From positions 318,446,740 to 318,510,739 of the forward strand of contig NC_090725.1 of NCBI RefSeq assembly GCF_036898095.1: a DNA stretch of 64,000 nucleotides. Reading direction: 5' to 3'. Shown here piece after piece: positions 53,381-61,924 of the stretch. Under the pieces are notes generated by a model. That model saw only the letters and a list, made by a program, of their open reading frames with translations, had not been told where the DNA came from and made no database searches. A program made the position numbers and the translations under genes. The DNA comes from Palaemon carinicauda (taxonomy: Eukaryota > Arthropoda > Malacostraca > Decapoda > Palaemonidae). Each line of letters begins with the position of its first letter. Within the stretch, counting starts at the first letter, position 1.

Positions 53381-53394
53381 TCAAAACTTGCCTT
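51322..53394 (-). CDS. DIRS-E reverse transcriptase-RNase H
   Basis: Open 690 codons after a TAA at 53,395-53,397, in the +1 frame relative to gag. N-terminal Phe-Trp-Gln-Ala-Trp-Glu, then Ser-Pro-Gly-Phe-Tyr-Asn-Arg-Leu-Phe, Val-Ser-Leu-Asp-Leu-Lys-Asp-Ala-Tyr-Phe, Leu-Cys-Phe-Gly-Leu, and catalytic Tyr-Leu-Asp-Asp-Trp. RNase H follows with Phe-Ser-Asp-Ala-Ser-Asp-Ser-Gly-Trp-Gly, Cys-Lys-Glu-Leu-Leu-Ala, Asn-Ser-Asp-Asn-Thr-Thr-Ala and Asn-Val-Met-Ala-Asp-Arg-Leu-Ser. A C-terminal extension (Pro-Thr-Ile-Asp-Leu-Phe-Ala-Thr-Ser; Trp-Pro-Ala-Arg-Glu-Trp-Phe-Thr) is shared by all DIRS copies here. No ATG occurs before the RT core (first in Phe-Thr-Met-Glu-Thr-Thr), so the protein probably arises by frameshift from Gag. 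It makes the DNA copy from element RNA. Confidence 0.93.
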   Translation of the reverse strand, partial: KASFDCLSLQTAVGARLKTFWQAWESRGADAQSVKWLREGYRIPFCLNPPLATSPINLSPNYKEKDKRLALQQEVSLLLQKEAVVIVRDHQSPGFYNRLFLVAKKTGGWRPVLDVSALNAYVTKQTFTMETTKSVLAAVRQEDWMVSLDLKDAYFHVSIHPDSQPFLRFVFGKVVYQFQALCFGLSTAPLVFTRLMRNIAKFLHLADIRASLYLDDWLLRAPTSRRCLENLRWTMDLTKELGLLVNLEKSQLVPSQTIVYLGMEIQSRAFRAFPSAPRINQALECIQSMLRRNRCSVRQWMSLTGTLSSLALFIELGRLHLRPLQYHLAAHWIKDMTLETVSVPVSEEMRSTLTWWKNSILLKEGLSLAVQTPDHRLFSDASDSGWGATLDGQECSGTWNQEQRTLHINCKELLAVHLALINFKSLQLNKVVEVNSDNTTALAYISKQGGTHSRKLFEIARDLLIWSKDRKLTLVTRFIQGDMNVMADRLSRKGQVISTEWTLHKNVCSRLWALWGQPTIDLFATSMTKRLPLYCSPIPDPAAVHVDAFLLDWSHLDLYAFPPFKIVNRVLQKFASHKGTRLMLVAPLWPAREWFTEVLQWLVDVPRTLPLRVDLLRQPHVKKVHPSLHALRLTAFRLLKDSQELEAFRRRQPERLPEQGGHPLSESISLNGKSSKTGARPMQFPQPVPL

Positions 53395-55858
53395 TTACGG
53401 ACTTGGGACCCTTCTTGGACTTGCCACGGTGACTGTCTGCACGGGTACCTCCTCTGCTGGAGGTTCTGCCACGAAAGGGCGGGATGAACCTAGAAGCAGG
53501 TGTATCAACTGCTGTAGGGCGGAAGGGTCTAGGCACGGAAGGTAAGGTTTTAGCCTTACGTGCAGAAGAAGCCATGAGGTCATGAGTATCCTTCTGGATA
53601 AGAGAGGCAGTCATCCCCTTAATCAACTCCTCCGGAAACAGACACTTGGAGAGAGGAGCAAACAGCAACTCTGACTTCTGGCAAGGAGTGATACCAGCAG
53701 ATAAGAAGGAGCACAGATGTTCTCTCTTCTTGAGGACTCCTGAGACATATGAAGCCGCAAGTTCACCAGACCCATCCCGAATTGCCTTGTCCATGCTAGA
53801 CATGATCAGCATGGCCGAGTCCTTATCTGAAGGGGAAGTCTTCCTGCTTAAGGCTCCCAAACACCAATCGAGGAAGTTGAATATCTCGAAGGCACGAAAG
53901 ACTCCCTTCAACATATGATCAAGATCTGAAAAGGACCAGCAGATCTTCGAACGTCTCATAGCCAACCTGCGGGGAGAGTCAACCAGACTTGAGAAGTCGG
54001 CCTGGGCAGAGGCAGGAACCCCCAAGCCAGGTTCCTCTCCCGTGGCATACCAGACGCTCGACTTAGAAGCCAGCTTGGGAGGAGGAAACACAAAAGAGGT
54101 CCTTCCCAGTTGCTTCTTGGAATGCAACCAGTCCCCCATAACCCTCAAAGCTCTCCTAGATGATCTGGCGAGAACAAGCTTGGTGAAGGCAGGCGCAGCA
54201 GACTGCATGCCCAGAGCAAACTCGGAGGGAGGAGAACGAGGGGTTGCAGACACAAAGTGTTCGGGATACAAATCCCTGAACAAAGCAAGGACTTTGCGAA
54301 AGTCTAAGGAGGGTGGCGAAGACTTGTGTCCTTCATCATCAGAGTGAGGATCATCCAGATGAGCAGCTTCATCATCCGATACATCATCATCCGAAAGTTG
54401 AGTTGTGAGAGGCAAAGGCAGAGCAGCAAGCTGAACGGCTGAATCCTGCAGAACGGGTGCATGCGTACCTGCGGATCCATCATCATGCCTCTGCTGTACA
54501 GTCTGCGAGCTGGCAACAACAAAAGCAGAGGGCTGGTGTGAGGGAGGGTCTGCGGTGGGCTGAGGAGCATGCGGTATGGTATGCAGAGCATGCTGTAAGG
54601 TATGCGGCTCATGCTGCATGGTATGCGGAGCATGCTGTAAGGTCTGCAGAGCATGCTGCATGGGCTGAGGAGAATGCCGCATAGTGCTGGAACCCGGCAA
54701 CTCCTGATGCGGCAGCTCACGCATGTTAGCAGATGGTGCAGCAAGAACATGCGTCTGGCAGTGAGGACTGCGCATCGGTGGAGGAGCTCTCACAGGTGGG
54801 GTGTGGGAGCAGGCAGCCGCAGTATCTGCTGAGCGCACAACCTCTGCGGGTTGTAGGTTAACAGGAGAGGTGTTAACCTTCTCGGCATGATACTCCTGCA
54901 TAAATGCCGCAAGCTGAGACTGCATAGTCTGCAGCATGGACCACTTAGGGTCTACTGTGGTTGGAGCAACAACAGGCGGAGCAGAGGCCTGTTGAGGGAC
55001 CACTCTACCTCTCTTTGGAGGTGTGCAGTCATCAGATGACTGCGGCGAGTCCGAACTGACCCAGTGGCTACACCTGGGCCGTTGGACTAGCTCGGAAGGG
55101 ACCTTACGTTTGAGCGGTCGTGAGACCTTGGTCCACCGTTTCCTCCTGGAAACCTCTTCCACAAACGAGGAATGTAAGGGCTCATTCGTCTGTAAGTGGA
55201 TGGGACGATCCTTAGCAGATACGTCCGCAACCACTGAGGATACATCCGTGCGCCGATCAAGGCCTGCCGAACCCTTTGGTCCTTCGACATTGCTTCTCCC
55301 CTGGGCTTGGGAGCTTGCAAGAGGTCCCGGACTGGGAGGACGACTGGCACGCACAGATGTACCCTCATGCGCAACACTGACACTGACACTATGCACATCA
55401 CTAGCACTAACACTTCCCACTGCACTCTTCGCTTTCAGCTCTCTGACATCTGCCAAGAGCTGATTGCGGTCACTAACCAACGACTCCACCTTCTCACCGA
55501 GAGCCTGAATGGCACGCAACATATCAGCCATTCCACGCTGAGCACTCGTAGCAGGTTCGGGAGTCACCACCACAGGGGAAGGAAAAGGTTGAGGGGCATG
55601 GGGAGAGGAAAAATCCACAGAGCGAGAAGAACTCCTCCTATCTCTCTCCTTCTCTAACCTACGTGCATATCTGAGGAATTCATTAAAATCGAATTCCGAA
55701 AGCCCAGCACATTCCCCACATCGATCTTCCAATTGACAGGATTTTCCCCTACAATTGGAACATACGGTGTGAGGATCTATAGAGGCCTTCGGAAGACGCC
55801 TAGTACAAGTCCTAACACTACACTGCCTGTATTTAGGAACTTGGGAATGGTCAGACAT
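53381..55858 (-). CDS. DIRS-E Gag
   Basis: 825 residues from ATG 55,856-55,858 (Met-Ser-Asp-His-Ser-Gln); the frame is open slightly further upstream without another ATG. The N-terminus is a compact Cys cluster (Cys-x4-Cys, then Cys-Ser-Asn-Cys, Cys, Cys-Gly-Glu-Cys within ~50 residues), likely zinc-binding. An Arg/Ser patch, a coiled-coil-like stretch (residues about 110-145) and a long Ser/Pro/Gln linker with repeated Met-Gln-His-Ala-(Leu/Pro) units follow. The conserved C-terminal ~290 residues include Pro-Pro-Ser-Glu-Phe-Ala-Leu-Gly-Met, Leu-Ala-Met-Arg-Arg-Ser-Lys-Ile and Phe-Ile-Pro-Pro-Phe-Arg-Gly-Arg. It ends Lys-Gly-Lys-Phe-TGA. Presumed RNA-packaging protein; function inferred from position and comparison. 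Confidence 0.88.
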   Translation of the reverse strand: MSDHSQVPKYRQCSVRTCTRRLPKASIDPHTVCSNCRGKSCQLEDRCGECAGLSEFDFNEFLRYARRLEKERDRRSSSRSVDFSSPHAPQPFPSPVVVTPEPATSAQRGMADMLRAIQALGEKVESLVSDRNQLLADVRELKAKSAVGSVSASDVHSVSVSVAHEGTSVRASRPPSPGPLASSQAQGRSNVEGPKGSAGLDRRTDVSSVVADVSAKDRPIHLQTNEPLHSSFVEEVSRRKRWTKVSRPLKRKVPSELVQRPRCSHWVSSDSPQSSDDCTPPKRGRVVPQQASAPPVVAPTTVDPKWSMLQTMQSQLAAFMQEYHAEKVNTSPVNLQPAEVVRSADTAAACSHTPPVRAPPPMRSPHCQTHVLAAPSANMRELPHQELPGSSTMRHSPQPMQHALQTLQHAPHTMQHEPHTLQHALHTIPHAPQPTADPPSHQPSAFVVASSQTVQQRHDDGSAGTHAPVLQDSAVQLAALPLPLTTQLSDDDVSDDEAAHLDDPHSDDEGHKSSPPSLDFRKVLALFRDLYPEHFVSATPRSPPSEFALGMQSAAPAFTKLVLARSSRRALRVMGDWLHSKKQLGRTSFVFPPPKLASKSSVWYATGEEPGLGVPASAQADFSSLVDSPRRLAMRRSKICWSFSDLDHMLKGVFRAFEIFNFLDWCLGALSRKTSPSDKDSAMLIMSSMDKAIRDGSGELAASYVSGVLKKREHLCSFLSAGITPCQKSELLFAPLSKCLFPEELIKGMTASLIQKDTHDLMASSARKAKTLPSVPRPFRPTAVDTPASRFIPPFRGRTSSRGGTRADSHRGKSKKGPKSVKGKF
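54540..54670 (-). repeat. Tandem repeats in DIRS-E gag linker
   Basis: Units of gcatgctgtaaggt(a/c)tgcg and gcatgctgcatgg alternate, encoding Met-Gln-His-Ala-Leu/Pro-type repeats, about seven to eight units. Confidence 0.9.
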
Positions 55859-56067
55859 CTTGAATTTAGAGGTAGTCAAGGGGGAATTCCAAAATTAAGC
55901 AAAGATCGTTAACCAATGAATCAAATTAATTCCAAAAGCTTGCTAAGCTAAGGATAAAGCTTCCTGAACAGCGAAGGCTAAACTTCAGAGCAAATACATC
56001 ACCAAATCGTGAACAAAAGACTCCAAAATCAACAGCGTATCCATGTAGGTCTTGCCGGCGGCACGAC

Positions 56068-56241
56068 AGAGGAAAAATTGAGGTCTTGTTGACAAGAAGT
56101 ACTTGAGTACCTGACCACAGATGGCGCTGTTGAGCACACCCCCACCTGGATAGCGATCGCTGGCGTATCCCGACCGTAGATTTCTGTCGGGCAACGGAGT
56201 TGACAGCTACATGATCATCGGGTAAGATTAATATTGAAAAA
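56068..56241. repeat. DIRS-E inverted terminal repeat, right (5' side)
   Basis: It ends gtaagattaatattgaaaaa at 56,241 and is inverted relative to 49,695-49,889. Confidence 0.96.
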
Positions 56242-56426
56242 AACCTGTTTATATTATCCTGTCGTTCATAAGGAGTGTGATGTATGTACCTTCTTAGTTA
56301 ACACAAGTGTTTATTTATGTTTATGTCTGTGTCTGATAATGTTTGTTTTGTTGTTTGCAGGGTATAACTGTAGTGGAATTGATAACTGATTAAAACCTTA
56401 GTTCTGGATACACCGGGTTTACTTCA
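56242..56426 (+). repeat. Gypsy-2 5' LTR, main part
   Basis: This is the continuation of the LTR begun at 49,682-49,694. It ends gggtttacttca. The extra copy at 49,416-49,613 shows the uninterrupted sequence. Confidence 0.92.
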
Positions 56427-56454
56427 ATTTATTCAGTTAATCAATTCAATTGCC

Positions 56455-57290
56455 ATGGTACGGCTTTGTGCCCACCCCGGTTTGATGTGGACCCTAACTC
56501 TGCCCAGGCCGCCAAGGAGTGGACACACTGGCTGAGGATGTTTGCAAACTTCGTTCAAGCGGTGCAGTTGACTACCCCTATGCTTGACAAACTGGTTCTT
56601 CTCACTAACTATGTGGCTCCTAGTGTGTATGACTACATTTCTGAGTGTGAGACTTATGAGAAGGCTGAAGAGGTTCTGACATCTTTGTACGTGAAACCAA
56701 ACAATGAAATATTTGCTAGGTATCTGCTTGCCACTCGCAGGAAAAACTCGGGTGAGTCCCTGGATCAGTTCCTGCAGGCACTGAAGCGACTTGCTAAGGA
56801 CTGCCAATTCAAAAGTGAAACTGCGGAGGAAGCGTGTGACAGTTATGTTCGGGATGCCTTCATTAATGGTTTGGTCTCTGGTGCAATACGCCAGCGTCTG
56901 TTGGAGAATTTGACACTGAACTTAAATACTGCTTATGAACAGGCTTGCACTTAAGAAATGGCCCAGAAGCATTCAGCCTCCTACTCTTCAGCAGAACCTG
57001 TTAAGGCTGCTGTGTCAGCAGTGAGTCGAGAGGAGGAATCATTTAGTGCTGAAAATAACAGAGAGTCTGTATCTGCTGCTACTTCTAGTGCTCGATGTTT
57101 TTTTTTTTTTTTGTGGGGACAACCAGCATCCCCGAACTCAGTGTCCTGCTAAGGACGCATTGTGTTTGAAATGTAAGACGCAAGGATATTATGCTAAGGT
57201 GTGCTGCTCTGTGAAACAGGCGAGTGGCTCTTCTAGCCCAAAATATTCTGCAGCAATGCTAGCTTTTATAGTAGGGGGCCTCCTCTAAGT
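56455..57290 (+). pseudogene. Gypsy-2 gag
   Basis: The first ATG is at 56,455, but homopolymer-type indels put it out of frame with the Gag body (56,466-56,954), which starts Phe-Asp-Val-Asp-Pro. The body has the retrotransposon Gag pattern (Trp-Leu-Arg-Met-Phe-Ala-Asn-Phe, Phe-Leu-Gln-Ala-Leu-Lys-Arg-Leu-Ala-Lys-Asp-Cys). A TAA at 56,952-56,954 interrupts it. A T-run at 57,099-57,111 probably shifts the frame just before zinc knuckles (Cys-Gly-Asp-Asn-Gln-His and Cys-Leu-Lys-Cys-Lys-Thr-Gln-Gly-Tyr). Not functional. Confidence 0.82.
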
Positions 57291-57299
57291 GTTTTGAAA

Positions 57300-59840
57300 A
57301 ATCTATAACACCTCTCAAGCTTAATGGTAGCCCTGTCAGTGCCCTTATTGATACTGGGAGTTCGGACAGCTTTGTGCATCATAATTTAGTGGACCTAAAC
57401 AAACTACCTATGTCTCCAGAGCATGGAAAAGTCTCCATGGCTGATGACTCCTTGTCCTCAAACATCTTAGGTCTGTGCAGTGTGGACTTTTGAGTTAAAA
57501 GGAGACACTTATCACGGTGTTAAACTCAAGGTGTTACAAAGCTTATGTAGTGATGTGATTCTAGGGCATGACTTCCTGAGGAAACATTCTGGTCTAGAAA
57601 TGGATTTTTGAGGAGAGAAACCTCCTTTGAAAATATGTTCACTAGGTGTTGTTAAGGTGTCCCCTCCTTTCCTTTTCAAGAACCTGACACCAGATTGTAG
57701 ACCAGTGGCTAATAAGTCAAGACTATACTCCTTGAGTGACAAGAAGTTTATTGAAACCGAGATTGAGCGTATGATGTCGGAATGAATAATAAGGCCTAGT
57801 AATTCTCCTTGGACAGCTCAAGTGCTGGTGACATCTGGGGAGAATCAGAAAAGGAGGATGGTCGTAGATTACTCTCGTACTATAAACAGGTTCACTGATC
57901 TTGATGCTTACCCCTTGCCAAATATCGACGAGATGGTGAACAACATTGCACAGTACAAGGTGTTCAGTACCTTAGATCTGAAAAGTGCATACCATCAGGT
58001 TGCAATAAGAGAAGAAGAGAGACCGTACACTGCATTTGAAGCTGGGGGTAAACTTTAGGAGTTCAATCGCATTCCATTTAGAGTTGAAAATGGAGTAGCA
58101 GCTTTTCAACGTGTGCTTGACGATATCCTTAAGAACGAAAGAGTAGGTGGTACATTTGCTTATGTAGACAATGTTACTGTGTGTGGTGAGACAGAGGAGG
58201 AGCATGACCAGAATTTAAGAAGGTTTTTGAAGTTGGCCGAGGAGTACAACCTGACTCTAAAACCACAGCAAGTGTGACTTCAAAGTCAGAACCATTAAAT
58301 TACTTGGGTATTCAGTAACGGATGGGGAAATCAAACCCGATCCAGAACGCTTGCAACCACTCTGGAATCTTTCACCCCCAAAGGAAGCAGCTTCTCTTCG
58401 CATGACCATGGGATTGCTTGCACATTACTCAAGATGGATCCCAAACTTTTCAGAGAAAATCTGCCCTCTCACACAAGCCAATGGTTTTCCTTTATCTACT
58501 GAAGCACTGCAAGCTCTCGGGAACTTGAAGAAAGACATTGCTAGTGCTGTGGTAACGCCCTCCTCGCTTTTCACTGTGGAAACGGACGTCTCAGGTCATG
58601 CGATAGCAGCTACTCTGACACAGAATAATCGCCCAGTGGCTTTCTTCTCCCGCACTCTTACTCGCAGTGAATAGGGACATTCTGCAGTGGAAATGGATGC
58701 TTATGCCATAGTGGAGGAATTGAGGAAGTGGAGAGACTACTTAATTGGACACCATTTCAAGCTTATCACGGACCAGCGTAGTGTAAAGTTTATGTTTGAC
58801 TCTAAATCAAACAGTAAAATAAAGAATGAAAAAATAGCAAGGTGGAGAGTTGAACTCTCATATTTTCACTATGATATAGTATACCGTCCAGGAACAGAGA
58901 ACATACCAGCTGATGCTCTCTCCCGCATCTGTGGTGCCACTACTTCTGATAAACTCAGAGAACTTCATGAAATCCTATGTCACTCGGGAATATCTTGTAT
59001 GATGCATTTTGTCCGAGGGCGGAATCTACCTTACGCGGTAGAAGTAGTGAAGAAAATTACCACCTTTTGCCAAGTGTGTTTAGAGCTCAAACCTCGATTC
59101 TTCAAATACTCGGGACAACTGATCAAAGCAACCCAGCCATTCGAGAGGCTGAACTTAGATTTCAAAGGCCCAGTTCCCTCTCAATCTAGAAACAAGTACT
59201 TCCTCACAGTTGTGGATGGATTTTCAAGGTTCCCTTTTGTTTTCCCTTGTGCTGATATGACCACTAGAACTGTCATCAGTTGTTTGGTGCAATTTTTGCT
59301 TTGTTTGGTATGCCAGCATATATCCGCACTGACAGGGGTCCATCTTTCATATCTGAAGACCTGAAGGATTTCCTGATGAAGAAAGATGTAGCTACCAGTC
59401 GCACTACACCTTATAACCTTAAAGGGAATGGTCAGGCTGAAAAATATAACGGAATTTTATGGAAAACTCTAACATTGGCCCTTAAGACAAGAAACCTTGA
59501 TGTGTCTCAGTGGGAAACTGTTCTCCCAGATGCTCTCCATTCCATACACTCCTTATTGTGCACTTCCACGAACAGTACTCCTCACGAGCGCCTTTTCCTG
59601 AGTAGTAGAAGGTCCACCACCGGCCAATCGTTGCCTACTTGGCTCATCCAAGGAGGACGTGCTCTCCTGAGACGCCATGTAAGACACAGCAAGAACATGT
59701 AGAAATTGTAGAAGCGAACCCCGAGTATGCTCATGTGAAGCTTTCAGATGGTAGGGCCACTACGGTATCATTAAGACATCTTGCTCCTATGGCTAGTGAC
59801 AACCAAGAAAGTACAGATGCTGGGGATCCTGTACCTTAGT
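57300..59840 (+). pseudogene. Gypsy-2 pol (protease, RT, RNase H, integrase)
   Basis: Protease: Leu-Ile-Asp-Thr-Gly-Ser-Ser near 57,343. RT: Ser-Thr-Leu-Asp-Leu-Lys-Ser-Ala-Tyr-His-Gln near 57,967; the catalytic site reads Tyr-Val-Asp-Asn where Asp-Asp is usual. RNase H: Glu-Thr-Asp-Val-Ser near 58,580 and Ile-Thr-Asp-Gln-Arg-Ser near 58,765. Integrase: His...His...Cys-x-x-Cys zinc site (58,963-59,080), Leu-Asp-Phe-Lys-Gly-Pro near 59,155, and after a frameshift near 59,290 Arg-Thr-Asp-Arg-Gly-Pro. In-frame stops at about 57,783, 58,056 and 58,672 and several frameshifts inactivate it. A small C-terminal frame reaches about 59,840 and another open stretch continues to 60,043. Confidence 0.85.
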
Positions 59841-60059
59841 CTGAGGTTCCTGAGGAATTGTCAGTTATGAATTCTTCCCAGGAGATTACACGCGGTATCT
59901 CCCATGTGGATACTGCTCATCAGAATGACACACTTCACGAATTACATACAGTGCCTCAACAGGTAGCCTCACCTCCTCCACTTCGAAGGTCAGAGAGTGA
60001 GGCAACCTCCAAAGTACCTGCAAGATTACTCCATGTGAACTAAACTCAGAAGGGAAGAA

Positions 60060-60255
60060 TGTGGAGAAAGTAAACCTGTTAATATTATCCTGTCGTTCAT
60101 AAGGAGTATGATGTATGTACCTTCTTAGCTAACACAAGTGTTTATTTATGTTTGTTTGTGTCTGATAATGTTTGTTTTGTTGTATGCAGGGTATAACTGC
60201 AGTGGAATTGTTAACTGAAAAAAACCTTAGTTCTGGATACACCTGGTTTACTTCA
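60060..60255 (+). repeat. Gypsy-2 3' LTR
   Basis: 196 bp from tgtggagaaagtaaacctgt to ctggtttacttca, flanked by ggact. Confidence 0.92.
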
Positions 60256-60260
60256 GGACT

Positions 60261-60454
60261 TAGCGTGGAAAAACATATTTCACATTTTAATAGACCGATA
60301 CACAAGTTATTATGCCCCCACTAAACATGTGGAGTGAATACTAAACTAGGAATTAAAGAACCTTGTAGGATAATTTCAGAAATAGAGGGCAAAAGTACAT
60401 CTGTTACCTTCATTTGATATTCATTGCAAAAGGTTAAGGGTGAAATATGACATT
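60261..60454. other. No gene seen
   Basis: A short unique-looking stretch between the Gypsy-2 target site and the pentanucleotide array. Confidence 0.5.
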
Positions 60455-61560
60455 GTAGTGTAAGTAAAATAAGGTAAAGTAAGATAAAGTAAGGGAGGGT
60501 AGGGTAAGATAGGGTAGAGTAGGATATGGTAGAGTAGGGTAGGATATGGTAGAGTAGGGTAGGGCATGGTAGAGTAGGGTAGGGCATGGTAGAGTAGGGT
60601 AGGGCATGGTAGAGTAGGGTAGGGCATGGTAGAGTAGGGTAGAGTATGGTAGAGTGTGGTAGAGTGTGGTAGGGTTGGTTAGGGTGTGGTAGGGTATGGT
60701 AGGGTAGGGTAGGGTAGGGTAGGGTGGGGTAAGGTAAGGTAGGGTAGGGTAGGGTAAGGTAAGGTAGGGCAGGATAAGGTAAGGTAATGTAAGGCTAGGT
60801 TAGTTGAGAAGTGTGGTAAGAATAGATAAGGACAGGTGTGAGATATAGTAAAAGTTGGTAAGGGTATGGAAGGTAAGAGTAGGTAAAGTAAAGGGAGCTA
60901 TGGTAAATTTAGGCATGATAAGACCAGGTAAGTTAAGTTGAGGGTAAATAAAGTATTATTAGGCAAGATATTAGAAAGCAGGTATTAGTAGGTATAATAT
61001 GAGTAGATATATGATATATTATGAGTAGGTGAGGTAAAAGCAGGTAAGGTGAGGGTAGGTATGGTAAGGCTTAGTAAAATTAAAGCAGGCGAGGTAAGGT
61101 CAAGTAAAATATATGTAGTTAAAAGTATGGGTAGGTAAAGTATGGGCAGGAAAGGTAACAGTAGGTAAAAGTATGTATAAGAATGATATGGGTAGGTAAA
61201 GTATGAGTAGTTAAGGTAAGGATAGGCAATGTAAGAATTAGTTAGGTAAAAGCAGGTGAGGTGAGGTTAGGTAAGGTAATATGAGGTTATGTAAGGCAAA
61301 GGAAGTTAAGCTAAGGTATGGTGAGGTTAGGTAAGGTAAGGGTATGTAAGGTTAGGTTAGGTAAGGTAAGGTAAGTATACATAACGTGAGGTTAGGTAAG
61401 GTAAGGTTAATTAAATGATGGTAGGCAAGGTATGTGTAAATAATTTAAGAATACGTAAATAAGCGTAAGTATGGTGAGAGAAGATAAGGATTTGCCTGGG
61501 TAAGGTAAGAGCAGGTAAGATAAAGGTAGGTAATTTGAGATTAGGTAACTACAAAATTAA
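60455..61560. repeat. Degenerate GGTAR pentanucleotide satellite
   Basis: About 1.1 kb dominated by ggtaa/ggtag pentamers, purest at 60,690-60,790 and decaying towards 61,560. It contains occasional ggtta units, the arthropod telomere register. The strand is strongly asymmetric (G-rich, C-poor). Confidence 0.93.
60519..60665. repeat. 20-bp higher-order repeat in the satellite
   Basis: The unit gtagagtagggtagggcatg (variants with gatatg and gagtatg) is repeated about seven times, then shortens to gtagagtgtg. Confidence 0.93.
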
Positions 61561-61853
61561 TAAGAGTTTATTAGGTCAATCTCGTGTTCGTCATTTCGTT
61601 TAGGTCTGCTTTATCATATTGTTTAATAATATAAAAAAAAATCCTACTTTAAAGCCTCCTCTAAAGGGAGGCCTAATCTAACATGAAGATGCTAGATCTC
61701 TAATAAAAACCCACGGGCCTAGGCTTCTTTCAGACTAAAACATGAGACCACTTTACCTGTAAAACACCATTTCAACAATATAATCACTGAATATCAATAA
61801 AGTTATTACAAATTACCTTCAAAGTAATGGGGAAAAGAAGAAATTCACGACAG

Positions 61854-61857
<4 letters not shown>

Positions 61858-61921
<64 letters not shown>
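61858..61921. repeat. (TA)n microsatellite
   Basis: About 31 uninterrupted TA units. Confidence 0.98.

Positions 61922-61924
<3 letters not shown>

Larger units (their letters stand above)
49695..56241 (-). mobile_element. DIRS-E: apparently intact DIRS1-like retrotransposon
   Basis: A 6,547-bp minus-strand element with inverted termini (49,695-49,889 and 56,068-56,241) identical over about 145 bp, an ICR (49,933-50,023) matching its own ends, and open gag, RT/RNase H and tyrosine recombinase frames without a visible lesion. The uninterrupted LTR copy at 49,416 gives the empty site ggtaaaattaaa(t/c)ctg, so insertion was exact and made no target duplication. DIRS elements move by a circular DNA and recombinase, not by a DDE integrase. 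This is the best candidate for an active element here. Confidence 0.96.
49682..60255 (+). mobile_element. Gypsy-2: decayed LTR retrotransposon split by DIRS-E
   Basis: The 5' LTR is 49,682-49,694 plus 56,242-56,426. The 3' LTR is 60,060-60,255. The LTR starts TGTGG and ends CA. The 5-bp target duplication ggact lies before the 5' LTR (49,677-49,681) and after the 3' LTR (60,256-60,260). A polypurine tract (agaagggaagaa) precedes the 3' LTR. The coding order is gag, zinc knuckle, protease, RT, RNase H, integrase, as in Gypsy/Metaviridae-type retroelements, with many stops. I see no env-like frame. The LTRs have several differences, so it is older than Gypsy-1. Confidence 0.92.

Noticed and set aside
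60321..60627. Two minus-strand frames rich in Pro-Thr-Leu-Pro-Tyr
   Set aside because: They are translations of the C-rich strand of the GGTAR satellite; pentamers stay open in several frames by chance.
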